Assembly: GCA_014607495.2 (NCBI GenBank) | Contig: CP053149.1 | Location: forward strand, 680,728-744,727 | Source of the DNA: Carposina sasakii | Lineage: Eukaryota; Arthropoda; Insecta; Lepidoptera; Carposinidae | Direction: 5' to 3' | Length of the DNA stretch: 64,000 nucleotides | Part shown: positions 21,331 through 31,737 of the stretch, piece by piece | Layout of the letters: every line of letters begins with the position of its first letter | Position numbering within the stretch: position 1 is the stretch's first letter | Position numbers and translations under genes: made by a program | The notes under the pieces: generated by a model | The model's input: only the letters and a program-made list of their open reading frames with translations | Database searches by the model: none | What the model was told of the DNA's origin: nothing

Positions 21331-21765
21331 GCGAGGAGACGTACCCATTTCTCTTCCATTCCACCGCCACATGAATAAACTATTTAGACGGTATAAATTT
21401 TTCACTGGCTCCACCGAACCGGTGCCAAGACTCGAGACTCCAAAAAGGAATTAACTCCGTCGCCTCGCGTGTCCTGGACATCGTCATACGACAGATTTTA
21501 TTACCTCCATGAATAAATTTCACCACTGGGACGTCGCTCGCACCTCGTAAATTATAGCGACACTAAACTCCGGCTCAATTTAGTGTAGTGCTGTAGTACT
21601 GTGCGGCATCAAGAGTTGTGATACTTGAGCAGCGATGGATGCGACGATAAACGATGTCTACGGAAGGTGTGGGGTGCTGGGAGATGATACAAGCTTAGTG
21701 TCCGGCCGTCATATAATGTTTTATGAGTGCTCGTTTTTCTCTACTCCGTTTTGTTTATGTGCTAC
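21331..21765 (-). other. Possible 5' UTR first exon of the host gene
   Basis: On the minus strand this moderately GC-rich block ends at TCGC|GTAAGTGAAG (donor at 21330-21325) and could splice to the acceptor at 20705 over a ~626-base intron. It holds only short ORFs. The 5' edge is a guess, set about 30 bases below the TATA-like box. Confidence 0.3.
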
Positions 21766-21793
21766 ATGGAGGCTTTACGAGTTTATTAATGGC

Positions 21794-21802
21794 TTTATAT
21801 AA
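21794..21802 (-). promoter_or_regulatory. TATA-like box for the host gene
   Basis: The minus strand reads TTATATAAA upstream of the putative 5' UTR exon. Position is plausible, but nothing else proves promoter activity. Confidence 0.25.
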
Positions 21803-22064
21803 TACTCGTACTTACGTGACAGACTTGGAATTTTGAATTTATATTGCTAATTACGTTGGAGTTAATTACTGATTTCTAATCATTATTAACATATTGTGAA
21901 TTTTATCAAATATCCTAAAATGTTTTATTTGTCCTATGTTATTTCATAAAAGCAGAAAGTTTTTTGATATACAAGAAACATAGGTTACATAAAAAAGCAC
22001 ATTCTATAATCCAATGTTCCACATCTAGTACTAAAGACGTCATACTATTATTACCTTCTACATA

Positions 22065-22180
22065 TATGCATACATATAATCACGCCTTTATCCCTTACAG
22101 GGTAGGCAGAGCACCAAGGGCCTATAGAACCACATGGTGCCACTTCTGACCAATTTTGAGGGGTATAGTTCTTCTATATT
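22065..22180 (+). repeat. SINE-like repeat (ATCACGCC family), copy 1
   Basis: Contains AATCACGCCTTTATCCCTTA, AGGGTAGGCAGAGCACCAAG and CCAATTTTGAGGGGTATAG. Matched by 27425-27525 (inverted) and 48322-48427 (direct). Confidence 0.8.
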
Positions 22181-22279
22181 CAATAAATTGGTAAAATTCT
22201 AGAGAAAGGTCGGGTCAAAAAGAAAACATTAGAAGAAGAAGTGATCTCTGCGTACCCCCCGGGTAAGAGGCGTGATTTT

Positions 22280-22476
22280 ATACAGGATGTAACAGAATGG
22301 AAACACATGTTTAATTTTTAAGATTGTGTGAACACTCCTGAGATACTTAAGAATTCTCCATACTATCTACAAGAAATAAACGTTTCGTGTGTGAAATTTT
22401 ATGGGGAGGTTACTTTTACTGGGCTATTTATACTGCTTTTTGCTTAACATACCCCTTCTGTTATACAGCCTGTATA
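22280..22476. mobile_element. TA-flanked MITE, diverged copy (Tc1/mariner-like)
   Basis: Ends TACAGGATGTAACAGAATGG and ...CTGTTATACAGCCTGTA match the termini of the better copy at 50061-50324. The left inner arm is shortened. Confidence 0.7.
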
Positions 22477-22762
22477 TGAATGTTCTCAGTAAATATTTTA
22501 CGACTTAAACGAATTTCCGTAATTTGTCCGGTACAGGTGCGCGGTATGAGCCGTCATTTTGTTTAAACCTCAATTCGGTGATATTTATGTCCCAGCCTGT
22601 ATTTATTACGCAGATTCTTTCAATAATGAGCGCTGTAAAAACGTTATGGCCGAGCAGTCACTTGTATGATAGTCTATTTATTATTTTCTATTATGTTTAT
22701 GTTATTATCATCTCAAGGAATATAATGTCGTAGATATAGTTGAAATTTATGTACTAATTTAC

Positions 22763-23086
22763 TCACTATGGGTGCGCCCACCACCGGGCCCTACACCCTC
22801 CACTGACCCTCGGATCTGATAACTCATAACTGCGAAAATAAGCACTTGCACTAACTACAATCGCCACGAGAAACCAGACCCGAGCACCTAGCATGCAAGA
22901 TAATACACCGCACTGTTACCGAAATCAAAAATTAGATTAATAATCTACATATGTTTCGCCAACAACCAATGCTAGGTACTCGGGTCTGATTTCTCGTGGC
23001 GATTGCAGGTAGTGCAAGTGCTTGTTGTCGCAGTTATGAGTTATCAGATCCGAGGGTCAGTGGAGGGTGTAGGCCCGGTGGCCTAT
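22763..23086 (+). mobile_element. Foldback-family retroposon, copy 4 (hairpin form, tail lost)
   Basis: The left arm is as in copy 1. After CCAACAACC it turns into a reversed arm of about 110 bases beginning AATGCTAGGTACTCGGGTC and ending GGGTGTAGGCCCGGTGG. The arm reaches further inward than in copy 2, so the two hairpins arose separately. The 3' tail and a target duplication are not visible. Confidence 0.8.
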
Positions 23087-23340
23087 TTTTTACAATTGTT
23101 AAAAATGGCCTATATGAAGTAGATTTGATGTTGTCTTTCAATAAAACTGGATCAAGATAGAAATTGACAATATCCTTCAGATAAACTATCTGGCTATTGG
23201 AAAAATTAGCCCTTAATCAATAATTAAAAAATAATCGGCGAAAATCAAATCTAAATTGAATCAAACTAGAGACACCTATTTAGACCTAAAGCCTATATTT
23301 CCGTTAGTCTAAATACTAAAATCGAAGAGTTGATTATAGA
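23087..23340. other. Spacer without identifiable gene
   Basis: AT-rich, nothing recognised. Confidence 0.5.
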
Positions 23341-23690
23341 GTTTGAGTATTCTCGGAGATGGGCTAGCAACTTGTCACTGGACAATCTACGGAGATTGGT
23401 CAGGTACGCAGGAGATATTATAGTGCACAAGTATGTGCGCAAACACAGATGCACTCTCTATTCTCTCACTCTCATAGTCCGATGGGACAAAAAGCCCGAC
23501 ACGACCGGAGAGAGATCAGGCGCAGGACCAACGATTTTACGTGCTTTCCGAGGCACGAGCTAAGTGACAATTTTGCAACATTTAAATCTGTACATGAAAT
23601 AAATTCATTAGTACCGTGACCGGGATCGAATTTACGCCTCCCGCTTGGTAGGTGCACGTCTTAACTCCTGGGCTATTACCGCTTTAATTT
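23341..23690 (-). repeat. Retroposon with tRNA-like head (SINE-like)
   Basis: The minus strand at 23682-23613 has a box A-like TAGCCCAGGAG and a box B-like AAATTCGATCCC at tRNA spacing, the signature of a tRNA-derived SINE promoter. The adjoining 23350-23560 carries GCAGGAGATATTATAGTGCA and GACCGGAGAGAGATCAGGCG, words I know from a widespread lepidopteran repeat. Whether the two parts form one element is uncertain. Confidence 0.55.
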
Positions 23691-23699
23691 ATACTCGTT

Positions 23700-23945
23700 A
23701 TGGTAAATGTAGCTATCATCATCATCATCATCAGCCTATTGCAGTCCACTGCTGGACGTAGGCCTCCCCCAGGGCTCGCCACAAGACTGCCATGGGGGGT
23801 AATTGCCCATAGTCACCACGCTGGGCAAGCGGGTTGGTGACCGCAGTTTGTATTTTGGACTATGTTGTCAACACGGGAGGCGCTGCTGCCCACCTCCCGG
23901 AAACCCTTAATCGCCTCGTACGATACTCACGGGCAGACATACATT
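23700..23945 (-). repeat. RTE-like LINE 3' end with (ATC)n tail
   Basis: The plus strand reads ATCATCATCATCATCAGCC then TATTGCAGTCCACTGCTGG: the LINE tail and its trinucleotide repeat in antisense. This is the longest well-preserved antisense copy in the window. Confidence 0.8.
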
Positions 23946-24172
23946 TCAGGAATTATATAGCCTTGTCTTTATAATAATAATTGTATGTAACTAAATACTG
24001 AAATCCTAAACCTAGCTTTCAGTCCTGCCCCACAATTAATGATGGACCCGAGTGCAGTGTCCACATTAGCGCACGTCCGTGTCTCTGAACAAATGATGCG
24101 GGGTCCACACTACGACAAAATACAGATTGATGCACCGAGTAAGGGGCTATGTATATAGGTATATACCATAGA

Positions 24173-24432
24173 GGAATAAGATGTAGTCATAGAGTGCTAA
24201 TATCGTGCTAACAGTTTCGATGCACCATTAGACTTTTCGGTGCCTCACAATCCCAGTTCTTGACACTTAGATTGCATTACTAGACATTACAATACTTTAG
24301 TAATTTAGTACATTACTATACATTACACTAATAGAATCTAAGTGTCAAGGACTTGAATTGTGAGGCACCGAAAAGTCTAATGGTGCATCGAAACAGTATG
24401 ACATTAGCACTCTATGACATATTATTCCTCTA
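24173..24432. mobile_element. Palindromic MITE, 260 bp
   Basis: Ends CATAGAGGAATAAGATGT and its inverse. Inner arms (GATGCACCATTAGACTTTTC, GGTGCCTCACAAT, TTGACACTTAGAT) pair almost throughout, leaving a short AT-rich loop. The superfamily was not assigned. Confidence 0.82.
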
Positions 24433-24439
24433 TGCCTAT

Positions 24440-24665
24440 ACATAATAGACATGGCTGTGTTCCGTAATCGGGGAAGCCAGAATTGCGCGATAATAAGGAA
24501 GATCGTTTAACATAACGGTATAGATGTGATCAGTGATATGTTAGCTAGCCTATTGCCTGAGAGTATGCCTCTGAGTTCCTCAGTCGACCCTTACGACATG
24601 CACGGAAGAAGGTGTAGCTGATGTATTCTAGTGAAGCCCCGCATCAGCACAGGAATAATATGGGT
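24440..24665 (+). repeat. Interspersed repeat family (GCTAGCTAATCGCC), copy
   Basis: Contains GGCTGTGTTCCGTAATCGGG, AGTTCCTCAGTCGACCCTTA and TGATGTATTCTAGTGAAGCC, shared with copies at 16775, 35220 and 49320. Confidence 0.7.
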
Positions 24666-24784
24666 TATGAGGCACTATGTATCGTCTTTTCTTGGTCATT
24701 GCATGACGTTAGTTTTTTTTTTTTATAATTGGTTTTTACGTTGCGTTTCCACAGTGTATGTATGTATAGTAATTTTTTAACAGA

Positions 24785-25013
24785 TTTAAAGGCTCGAGCA
24801 CACCGGATGCGTATGCGTGCACGTAAGCGTAGAGATACACGTACCTCCGAGTTTAATGTATAGAACTGTCACCGCTTAACGTTTATGCTTACGTCTACGC
24901 ATACGCAACTGGTCTGCCCGTGCCTATACAGTTCCATACTTTACAACTCAGCGGTACGTGCACGTCTACGCTTACGTGCACGCACACGCATCCGGTGTGC
25001 TGGAGCCTTTAAA
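24785..25013. mobile_element. TTAA-flanked MITE with long arms (piggyBac-like), 229 bp
   Basis: TTAA then AGGCTCGAGCACACCGGATG at the left and the inverse, ending CCT then TTAA, at the right. Arms extend ~70 bases with CGTAAGCGTAGA-type words. TTAA targets are typical of piggyBac-type elements. Related to the expanded copy at 28862-29932. Confidence 0.78.
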
Positions 25014-26402
25014 TCAAAATTATGGCAAAAAAACTAACGTAAACAGGCAGTACCTTTAAGCGATGAAACATCGGAGTATCTCGTGGTGTATTACGTGTTT
25101 GTACCTTCATCAAAACAATGAGGGATTTTCTGACAAGTTAAAATAACAGTCAAAAATAGCGCATCACCTGCCCTAATCACCTCTCCCAGCTTGAAGGATA
25201 GTAATAGTTCCGTGAATAGACTGCACTGATGACTAAAGCTGGCTACACACCCAGACTGTGTACAGCCGACAATAAATAATCCGGTCGGTTTTCTAAAGAC
25301 GGTGTTACATACGAGTAGGAGACATAGCAAGCAATAAGTTGGATTTTGCTACATGGGGTTAATAGTATCAGATTATAATCTTAATACGAGATGATACCTA
25401 CATAATTTTTTTGAACAAACTTAAATTAATGAATGACTACTGTTGCCCGTGACTTCATATGCGTGAACCAGAATGTAGTCTATGTCCTTCTCCGTACTCC
25501 TGTATATGCCTTTCATCCCATACCACATTATTAAATGCTACAGATACTTAACTATAAACCCTTGTGTAGTAGAGTATAGATACCTTTAATTTAGCGGAGA
25601 TGCAAGCAATGCTAAGGTTTTACGTCGGACGTGTACAGCACACTATAGTCTGCTTCGTCTACCTCTAATGCTTAGGAACTATTGATGACTGGTTGAGGGG
25701 TGGTTAGGGTAGGTAATGCGCTCTCGCCATCTTTCCAGGTGATTTGAACAATTTTTTTTTTACTTTTAATAGTTGTCAGAAAATCCCTCATTAAATATGC
25801 TACTGAAATCTGTATTATTTATATTTTCATTTATTTTACTATTTCCATTCTAAATCAGTCTACCTATTCTTTCTAATTCAAATAAGGAAATACACGTGGC
25901 GCATTAACAACTTTTCGAAAAAAAATCTCCTATCCACCTCTGCAAACAAAAAACAAGACTACACCAACAGAATAAAACTCAAAATAGAACCGCTCGCAAA
26001 ATACGGACCGCTCAAGATCCCATTTTCGGACCAGCTAAAATAATCGCTGTGAATTTAAATTCAAATGCAACAACTAACTGTGTACTTCATAAAGCCGTCG
26101 ACAGACTTTATTAAAGCAATTAAATGTGCTATTTTAAAAGGAACTTTTCAACGTGGAATTAACGCTGAAAATTGCTTAATCGGTGTTTATCTGATAACTG
26201 AAAATGGCCTCTTCACAATTGGCTTGAAAGGAAACTACTCACAATTTTAGGGTTACGCGGGTTTAGAGAAAGGTACGGAACCATTCACGCATCTGTGGTT
26301 TTGGTCACACTACTTTGGTATACATTTTTAATGGTTTTGCGCTTATGCTTATGGTGTTTATATCATATTGTATATAAAGTTCAATTATAAATATGAAACG
26401 GT
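25014..26402. other. Spacer without identifiable gene
   Basis: No coding frame above 80 codons with any recognisable motif; mainly AT-rich unique sequence. Confidence 0.5.
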
Positions 26403-26500
26403 TAACATAGCGGGGACAGGATGCTTCTGATCAGTGACAAGTTGCTAGCTAATCGCCTGAGAGAATGATCGAGTCGATCGTCGTCGTCGTCGTCGAATCT
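26403..26500 (+). repeat. Repeat fragment plus (TCG)n tract
   Basis: GTGACAAGTTGCTAGCTAATC marks a fragment of the family at 24440. GATCGTCGTCGTCGTCGTCG (about 26477-26496) is a short microsatellite. Confidence 0.6.
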
Positions 26501-26599
26501 AACGACATAGAATAATATTAGGAATAATGCATTACATTACATTACATTACATCAATTTTGACCATGTCATTAAAATTAAATATGCTCATTATAAACGGT

Positions 26600-26790
26600 C
26601 CAGAAAGCTAAAGTGGCAATGGGCACACACAACAAAGTTCTATAGTGGATACCACGTATCGGCAAACGCAGCGTGGGAAGGCCACCCGCGAGGTGGACGG
26701 ACGATCTGGCCAAGGTCGCGGGTGTCGGTTGGATGCAGGCTGCTTCCGACCGGTCGGTATGGAGGTTGTGGGCTTGTTGGAAAATGAAGG
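26600..26790 (+). pseudogene. LINE reverse-transcriptase ORF C-terminal remnant
   Basis: Translation in shifting frames gives KLKWQWAH, GHPRGGRT and similar pieces typical of the C-terminus of RTE-type LINE polyproteins in insects. At least one frameshift breaks it. It lacks the VQQWTAIG end because a MITE follows at 26816. Confidence 0.55.
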
Positions 26791-26815
26791 CTTTTTATTA
26801 GAGCAAACGTGCTGG

Positions 26816-27113
26816 AGGCCAATTCTTAAAAAGTCTCGAGTTAGAACGAAGCCGAAACGGAACCGTTGTAGACGCTCAGAACAAAGGAATAATTACTTTA
26901 CGGTGACGTAATTAGACACATTTCAGCACGAGACAGATATTCTGTCATATTCTTTTTATATCATTCTTTTTATTCTGTCATACTCGCGCCCGTGCGTGCT
27001 AAAATATACCTTATTACTCGACCGGTAAGTATATACGAGTTTTGCTTCGCACTGCGTTTCTTTAACCGTTCGTTAGTGGTTGCGTTACAGCTCAAAAATT
27101 TTAAAGAATTATC
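26816..27113 (+). mobile_element. MITE family GGCAATTCT, copy 1
   Basis: Matches 30421-30690 (direct) and 33879-34152 (inverted): CCAATTCTTAAAAAGTCTCG at the left, AAAAATTTTAAAGAATT at the right, and GTAATTAGACACATTTCAGC inside. The ends are imperfect inverted repeats around AATTCTNGAAAA. Confidence 0.75.
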
Positions 27114-27424
27114 CCCTGCTCTAGTAGCATGACCTGCAAAACACGATATAATAAATGCTGCCGCCATGTTGAATTTTATATAGAGACGATACGATATCGA
27201 TCGAGGAATAATATTACTTTGTCTAAGGCCCAAGAACTAGACCAAGAATTCGCCGCGAGCTATAGCATTCCCGCTATCTATCTCGCTCTAGCAACTGATG
27301 GTCCTAAGTGACAGAAAAGGATACCATCACGGCAAAAGTATGCTGACTGGTGTAGGTCAACGTGTAGGCTAGTTTAAGGTTGCCTTTTCACCAGAGAATC
27401 GATATGCAAACTTGTACATCCCAA

Positions 27425-27525
27425 CTATACCCTCAAAATTGGTCAGAAGTGGCACCATGTGGTCCTATCGGCCCTTGGTGCTCTGCCTACCCCGTAAGGG
27501 ATAAAGGCGTGATTATATATATTAG
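27425..27525 (-). repeat. SINE-like repeat (ATCACGCC family), copy 2
   Basis: Reverse complement of 22065-22180 (CTATACCCTCAAAATTGGTC to GGATAAAGGCGTGATTATAT). Confidence 0.8.
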
Positions 27526-28439
27526 CTCTAGCTTAATATTATTATGGATATATGACATCCACCAATCTCACATTCCTTAACATCACGGACCAATATATTT
27601 GGTGAATATCAAATTCATACATAGCATATTACCATAGCACATTTATGGTAAAAAGGCAGCCTAACTCCGCCTAAACAATATAGTTGTAAGTATTGTGACA
27701 ACCGTAATTAGTGACGTTTCACACGACACGGCTAATCTCCGTACTGCACAGTGTCGTGCGAGAATTGTCGCGTGACAATAGACCATTATTTGCTTTGTAC
27801 TTAAAAGGTATATCTAATAAGATTAACAACAGGTATGGCTAACTACTGTTATGAAGTTTGTTGTGTTGTGTAAATATTTTAGATTTTTTAAAATTACCTA
27901 TTTCATATTGTGTACAGAATACATCAGCTGCATATTCTTACACTTCAATACATAGAGAGAAATTTACAAAAGAAATGCATACTTCTTGTTAGTGTATAGT
28001 GGTTACTAATCGTAGCATACTACGGACTACGAATTACTACGAAGCTGAGAGTTACTACGAAAATATACGTAGTAAATTGAAAGTGACACATACCTTACTT
28101 TATTCTGTATCTACCTAACTGTAACTCAATAAATAAATAACCCCACTTACCTTGAATTTGCTACATTCTTAGGTGGAATAAGAACTTATAAGTGTTACCT
28201 ACTCTGTGTCATATAAGCGTTGATTATTATCATCAATTTACGGTATCTCCTTGAAGTGTCCTATCGATATAAGATGGTCCTGACCTCAATTTAATCGACC
28301 ATTACTTAAGTGATTCACAGAAACTTAATATACGGAGAAATATTGATGACCTAGATTGATAGATAAAATTATCGTTTACAATGAAAAAAAAAAGAATTTT
28401 GTTATTTATAAACCTGTCAACATAAAAAATACATTTGTT
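27526..28439. other. Spacer without identifiable gene
   Basis: Contains a small hairpin around 27722-27765 (CACACGACACGG with CAGTGTCGTGCGAG). Otherwise AT-rich and featureless. Confidence 0.45.
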
Positions 28440-28672
28440 TATAATTTACATAACAGTATCTTTATGAGTCATATTCAGCCTATTTTTGGGCATATGGGCA
28501 ATTTTTACAACCTATTTACTATACTAAAACTCAAAAAAGTGATAATATTTATCGATTTAGCGACAATTTTCGGGTTAGAAGTGCCGAAGATGCGAGATTT
28601 TTGACTCGTTTTTTGCTTCACTGCCCGGCATACATTTGTCATTGATGACTCCTTCTGGAGACTGTTTATTCT
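28440..28672 (-). repeat. Interspersed repeat, inverted partner of 1602-1812
   Basis: Reverse complement of the segment at 1602-1812, with small indels. It retains CGATTTAGCGACAATTTTCG and GAAGTGCCGAAGATGCGAG. Confidence 0.75.
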
Positions 28673-28861
28673 TAGCCAGAAAGGTAAGCACGAACCTCTC
28701 GATACTCGTAGTCCGTAACGCTATCGTCCAACTGTCAAATCACATAGATATTGCTAGCGAGTCGCTAGCGTTACGCCGCGTAAAAAGATTTGTGCTTACC
28801 TCACAAGAGCGTGATGTAAATTTTTACGCGCTAAACAAAACCATGTTATGCCTACCCCACA

Positions 28862-29932
28862 ATTAAAGCCTCGAGCACACCGGATGCTTATGTGTACACG
28901 TAAATCATAAATCATTTATTAGTTGTGATGCACAGGTTATAATAAAGATGACTATTAAAAGTACTCTGTGATCTGACATTGGGCGTACAACGCATTATAA
29001 AATAGAAATTAAAAATAAAATAGAAACAGCATGCATATCAATAAAATTTTAATTATATAATAAAAATTCTGCATTCAAATATTGTTATGTAAGCGTAGAC
29101 GTATACGTACCTCTGAGTTGTAATGTATGGAACTGTATAGGCACGGGCAGACCGGATGCGTATGCGTACACGTAAGCGTAGACGTATACGTACCTCTGAG
29201 TTGTAATGTATGGAACTGTATAGGCACGGGCAGACCGGATGCGTACACGTAAGCGTAGACGTATACGTACCTCTGAGTTGTAATGTATGGAACTATATAG
29301 GCATGGGCACACCGGATGCGTATGCGTAGACGTAAGCGTAGACGTAAACGTACCTCTGAGTTGTAATGTATGGAACTGTATAGGCACGGACAGACTGGAT
29401 GCGTATGCGTACACGTAAGCGTAGACGTATACGTACCTCTGAGTTGTAATGTATGGAACTGTATAGGCATGGGCACACCGGATGCGTATGCGTAGACGTA
29501 AGCGTAGACGTAAACGTACCTCTGAGTTGTAATGTATGGAACTGTATAGGCACGGACAGACTGGATGCGTATGCGTACACTTAAGCGTAGACGTATACGT
29601 ACCTCTGAGTTGTAATGTATGGAACTGTATAGGCATGGGCACACCGGATGCGTATGCGTAGACGTAAGCGTAGACGTAAACGTACCTCTAAGTTGTAATG
29701 TATGGAACTGTATAGGCACGGGCAGACCGGATGCGTATGCGTACACGTAAGCGTAGACGTAAACGTACCTCTGAGTTGTAATGTATGGATCTGTATAGGT
29801 ATGGGCAGACCGGATGCGTATGCGTACACGTAAGCGTAGACGTCAAGCGATGTGTCCTGTCTTATACAGTTCCATACATTAGAACTCAGAGGTACGTGTA
29901 CGCATACGCATCCGCTGTACTCGAGGCTTAAA
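28862..29932. mobile_element. TTAA-type MITE expanded by an internal minisatellite
   Basis: The left end TTAAAGCCTCGAGCACACCG and right end GCTGTACTCGAGGCTTAA match the 229-bp MITE at 24785-25013. Between the ends sit about 170 bases of AT-rich sequence and an 83-bp tandem array (29089-29838) built from the MITE's own arm sequence. The element has thus grown to about 1.07 kb. Confidence 0.8.
29089..29838. repeat. 83-bp minisatellite, nine units
   Basis: Units begin GTAAGCGTAGACGTA at 29089, 29172, 29249, 29332, 29415, 29498, 29581, 29664 and 29747, with a partial unit at 29830. All spacings are 83 except one of 77, where TATGCG is missing. Two variants differ at CACGGGCAGACC/CATGGGCACACC and GTATACG/GTAAACG and partly alternate. 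Because 83 is not divisible by three, a minus-strand reading cycles through all frames without stops and gives several long spurious ORFs. Confidence 0.93.
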
Positions 29933-29938
29933 CCTAAA

Positions 29939-30224
29939 GAGAGATTTACAAACCCTTTAGCCTTTAGGTTACAGACTAAAATATCGGTAAATTGACTCTA
30001 GGTATTAGTGGGAAGGTTGCGAACCTAAAGTTCAATGGGCGAGTCAATTATTTAGGTTTGGTCCTTTGAAAAGGTCACTCCAATTAGGAGGTATCAAGTG
30101 TCTGTACACGTTTGATTTGTAATCACATTGAAATGTGGTTGCTATGGTTACCGGCCAGTACTACATACCTATACATACATTCATAATACATACTAATTGA
30201 CTGATCACTACAGCCAAAAACTAT
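29939..30224. other. Spacer, nothing identified
   Basis: Unique-looking sequence without coding frames. Confidence 0.4.
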
Positions 30225-30290
30225 ATAGTAGTAGCCTTGTGGCGTGCCCTGTATTAGGCCTACGTCTAGCAGTGGACTGCAATAGGTGAG
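30225..30290 (+). repeat. RTE-like LINE 3' tail fragment
   Basis: GTAGCCTTGTGGCGTGCCCT then GTCTAGCAGTGGACTGCAATA; a short, 5'-truncated tail. Confidence 0.65.
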
Positions 30291-30317
30291 TACTGAGTGT
30301 GTAGGTGAAAATAAGCT

Positions 30318-30326
30318 GATTTGTGT

Positions 30327-30362
<36 letters not shown>

Positions 30363-30371
30363 TTGTGTGCG
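30318..30371 (+). repeat. (GT)n microsatellite
   Basis: GTGTGTGCGTGTGCGTGTGT with about 20 further GT units. Confidence 0.9.
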
Positions 30372-30420
30372 TAAAAATAATACATACGGCTGTGTTCCGA
30401 AAAATGGGGTATCTGAATTG

Positions 30421-30690
30421 GGGATCAATTCTCAAAAAGTCTCGAGTTGGAACGAAGCTGAAACGGAACCGTTGTAGACGCTCAGAACAAAGCAATAATT
30501 ACTTTATGGTGACGTAATTAGACACATTTCAGCACGAGACATATATTTGTTTTAATCTGTCATACTCGCGACCGTTGCGTGCTAAAATATACCTTATTAC
30601 TCAAGCGGTAAGTATATATTGCTTCGCACCGCGTTTCGTTAACGGTTCGTTAGTGGTTGCGTTTCGGCTCAAAAATTTTCAAGAATTGCC
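30421..30690 (+). mobile_element. MITE family GGCAATTCT, copy 2
   Basis: Direct copy of 26816-27113: ATCAATTCTCAAAAAGTCTC to CTCAAAAATTTTCAAGAATT. No coding capacity. Confidence 0.75.
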
Positions 30691-31274
30691 CTCCTTAACG
30701 GGAGGCCGAATGAGATCTTTCGGCCACGTAAAGTATCATAAGACACGAACATTAGATAAAACAAAACTAGTGTGTATGTATATATCTCACACAATTACAA
30801 GAAAAATATCATGTTATATGTAGGAGATCATAATATTATATCAATGTGAAAATATCAATGGGCTTTATTAAGCTATACGAGTAGTAGCAAGCATTAATCT
30901 CCGCTACACTTAGCAGTAATGAAGTCCACTAAAAGAGGCGCTAGCGTCTTTGTAGCCCTAACACTGTTCCAATACCATATTTAGTTCCTCAAAAATCCGT
31001 GGGACTCCCAGTAGCCCTACTTCCGCACCATGATTAATGACCATAAATGTGTCCAAACACAGTGCAGTAATGGGCTTGATATTAATGCCCCGTTTAAAGT
31101 TTGCGTAACCATCTTAATGGTGATCGGTGAGGTCTACTGCTGGTAACACAGCCTGTAGCCAGACCCATGTAATATTCTTACAAAAAAATGGGAGAAAGTA
31201 ATTATTGCGTCGACCCCAAGTAGAATAAGTAGTAGAGTTGTTAGTTAGTTGGCTCGGTAGATAGAACTAACATG
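30691..31274. other. Spacer without identifiable gene
   Basis: Nothing recognised. Confidence 0.4.
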
Positions 31275-31490
31275 GAAAACTAATCCTGATGATGCCACGG
31301 GTGTTGGCGAAACATATGTCGATTAAAATTTTTATTGGTTTTCGGATTAGCAGCTATGTATTTATGGTCGCTTGCTAGATGCTTGGATCTAGCTTCTCGT
31401 TGCGACTGTAGTGTCTTGTGTTCGTGACCATGAGTCGGCAGATCCGAGGGTCAGCGGAGGGTATAGGGCCCGGTGGTGGGCGATCCCTCA
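31275..31490 (-). mobile_element. Foldback-family retroposon, diverged subfamily (half form)
   Basis: The minus strand reads GGGATCGCCCACCACCGGGC then CCTATACCCTCCGCTGACC at the start and a TATGTTTCGCCAACACCCG middle, parallel to the main family but clearly diverged. Its sister is at 34427. Confidence 0.7.
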
Positions 31491-31649
31491 ATAGAGAATA
31501 AGTACGGGTAGAAAAAAAGAAGAGTTTAATATAAACAAAGCCTGCTGCATTTCTTTCCATGCGTGTCGTAAGTATAGACTAAGGAATTCATAGGCGTGCT
31601 CATGTTATTGACAAAACACTTGGTAAATGTTTTGTCTGACCTAGACTTC

Positions 31650-31737
31650 CAATAAAAAAGAGACCAAAATTTCCACAGAAAGGAGAAAATCAGGAGATCT
31701 AAAGTTTACGCGAACAAAGTCGCGGAGCGGCCTCTAG
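31650..31737 (+). mobile_element. Helitron 3' end, short copy
   Basis: TTTACGCGAACAAAGTCGCG then GAGCGGCCTCTAG, followed by T at 31738. The hairpin type is shared with the autonomous Helitron; the 5' end was not located. Confidence 0.6.

Noticed and set aside
29075..29829. Long minus-strand ORFs (up to 223 codons) with repeating YAYASG/HTLQLRG motifs
   Set aside because: They follow the 83-bp minisatellite, whose length cycles the frame; similar ORFs appear in overlapping frames. Composition explains them.
29089..29838. CRISPR-like array of regular repeats
   Set aside because: The 83-bp units are contiguous, with no unique spacers, inside a MITE in an animal genome.
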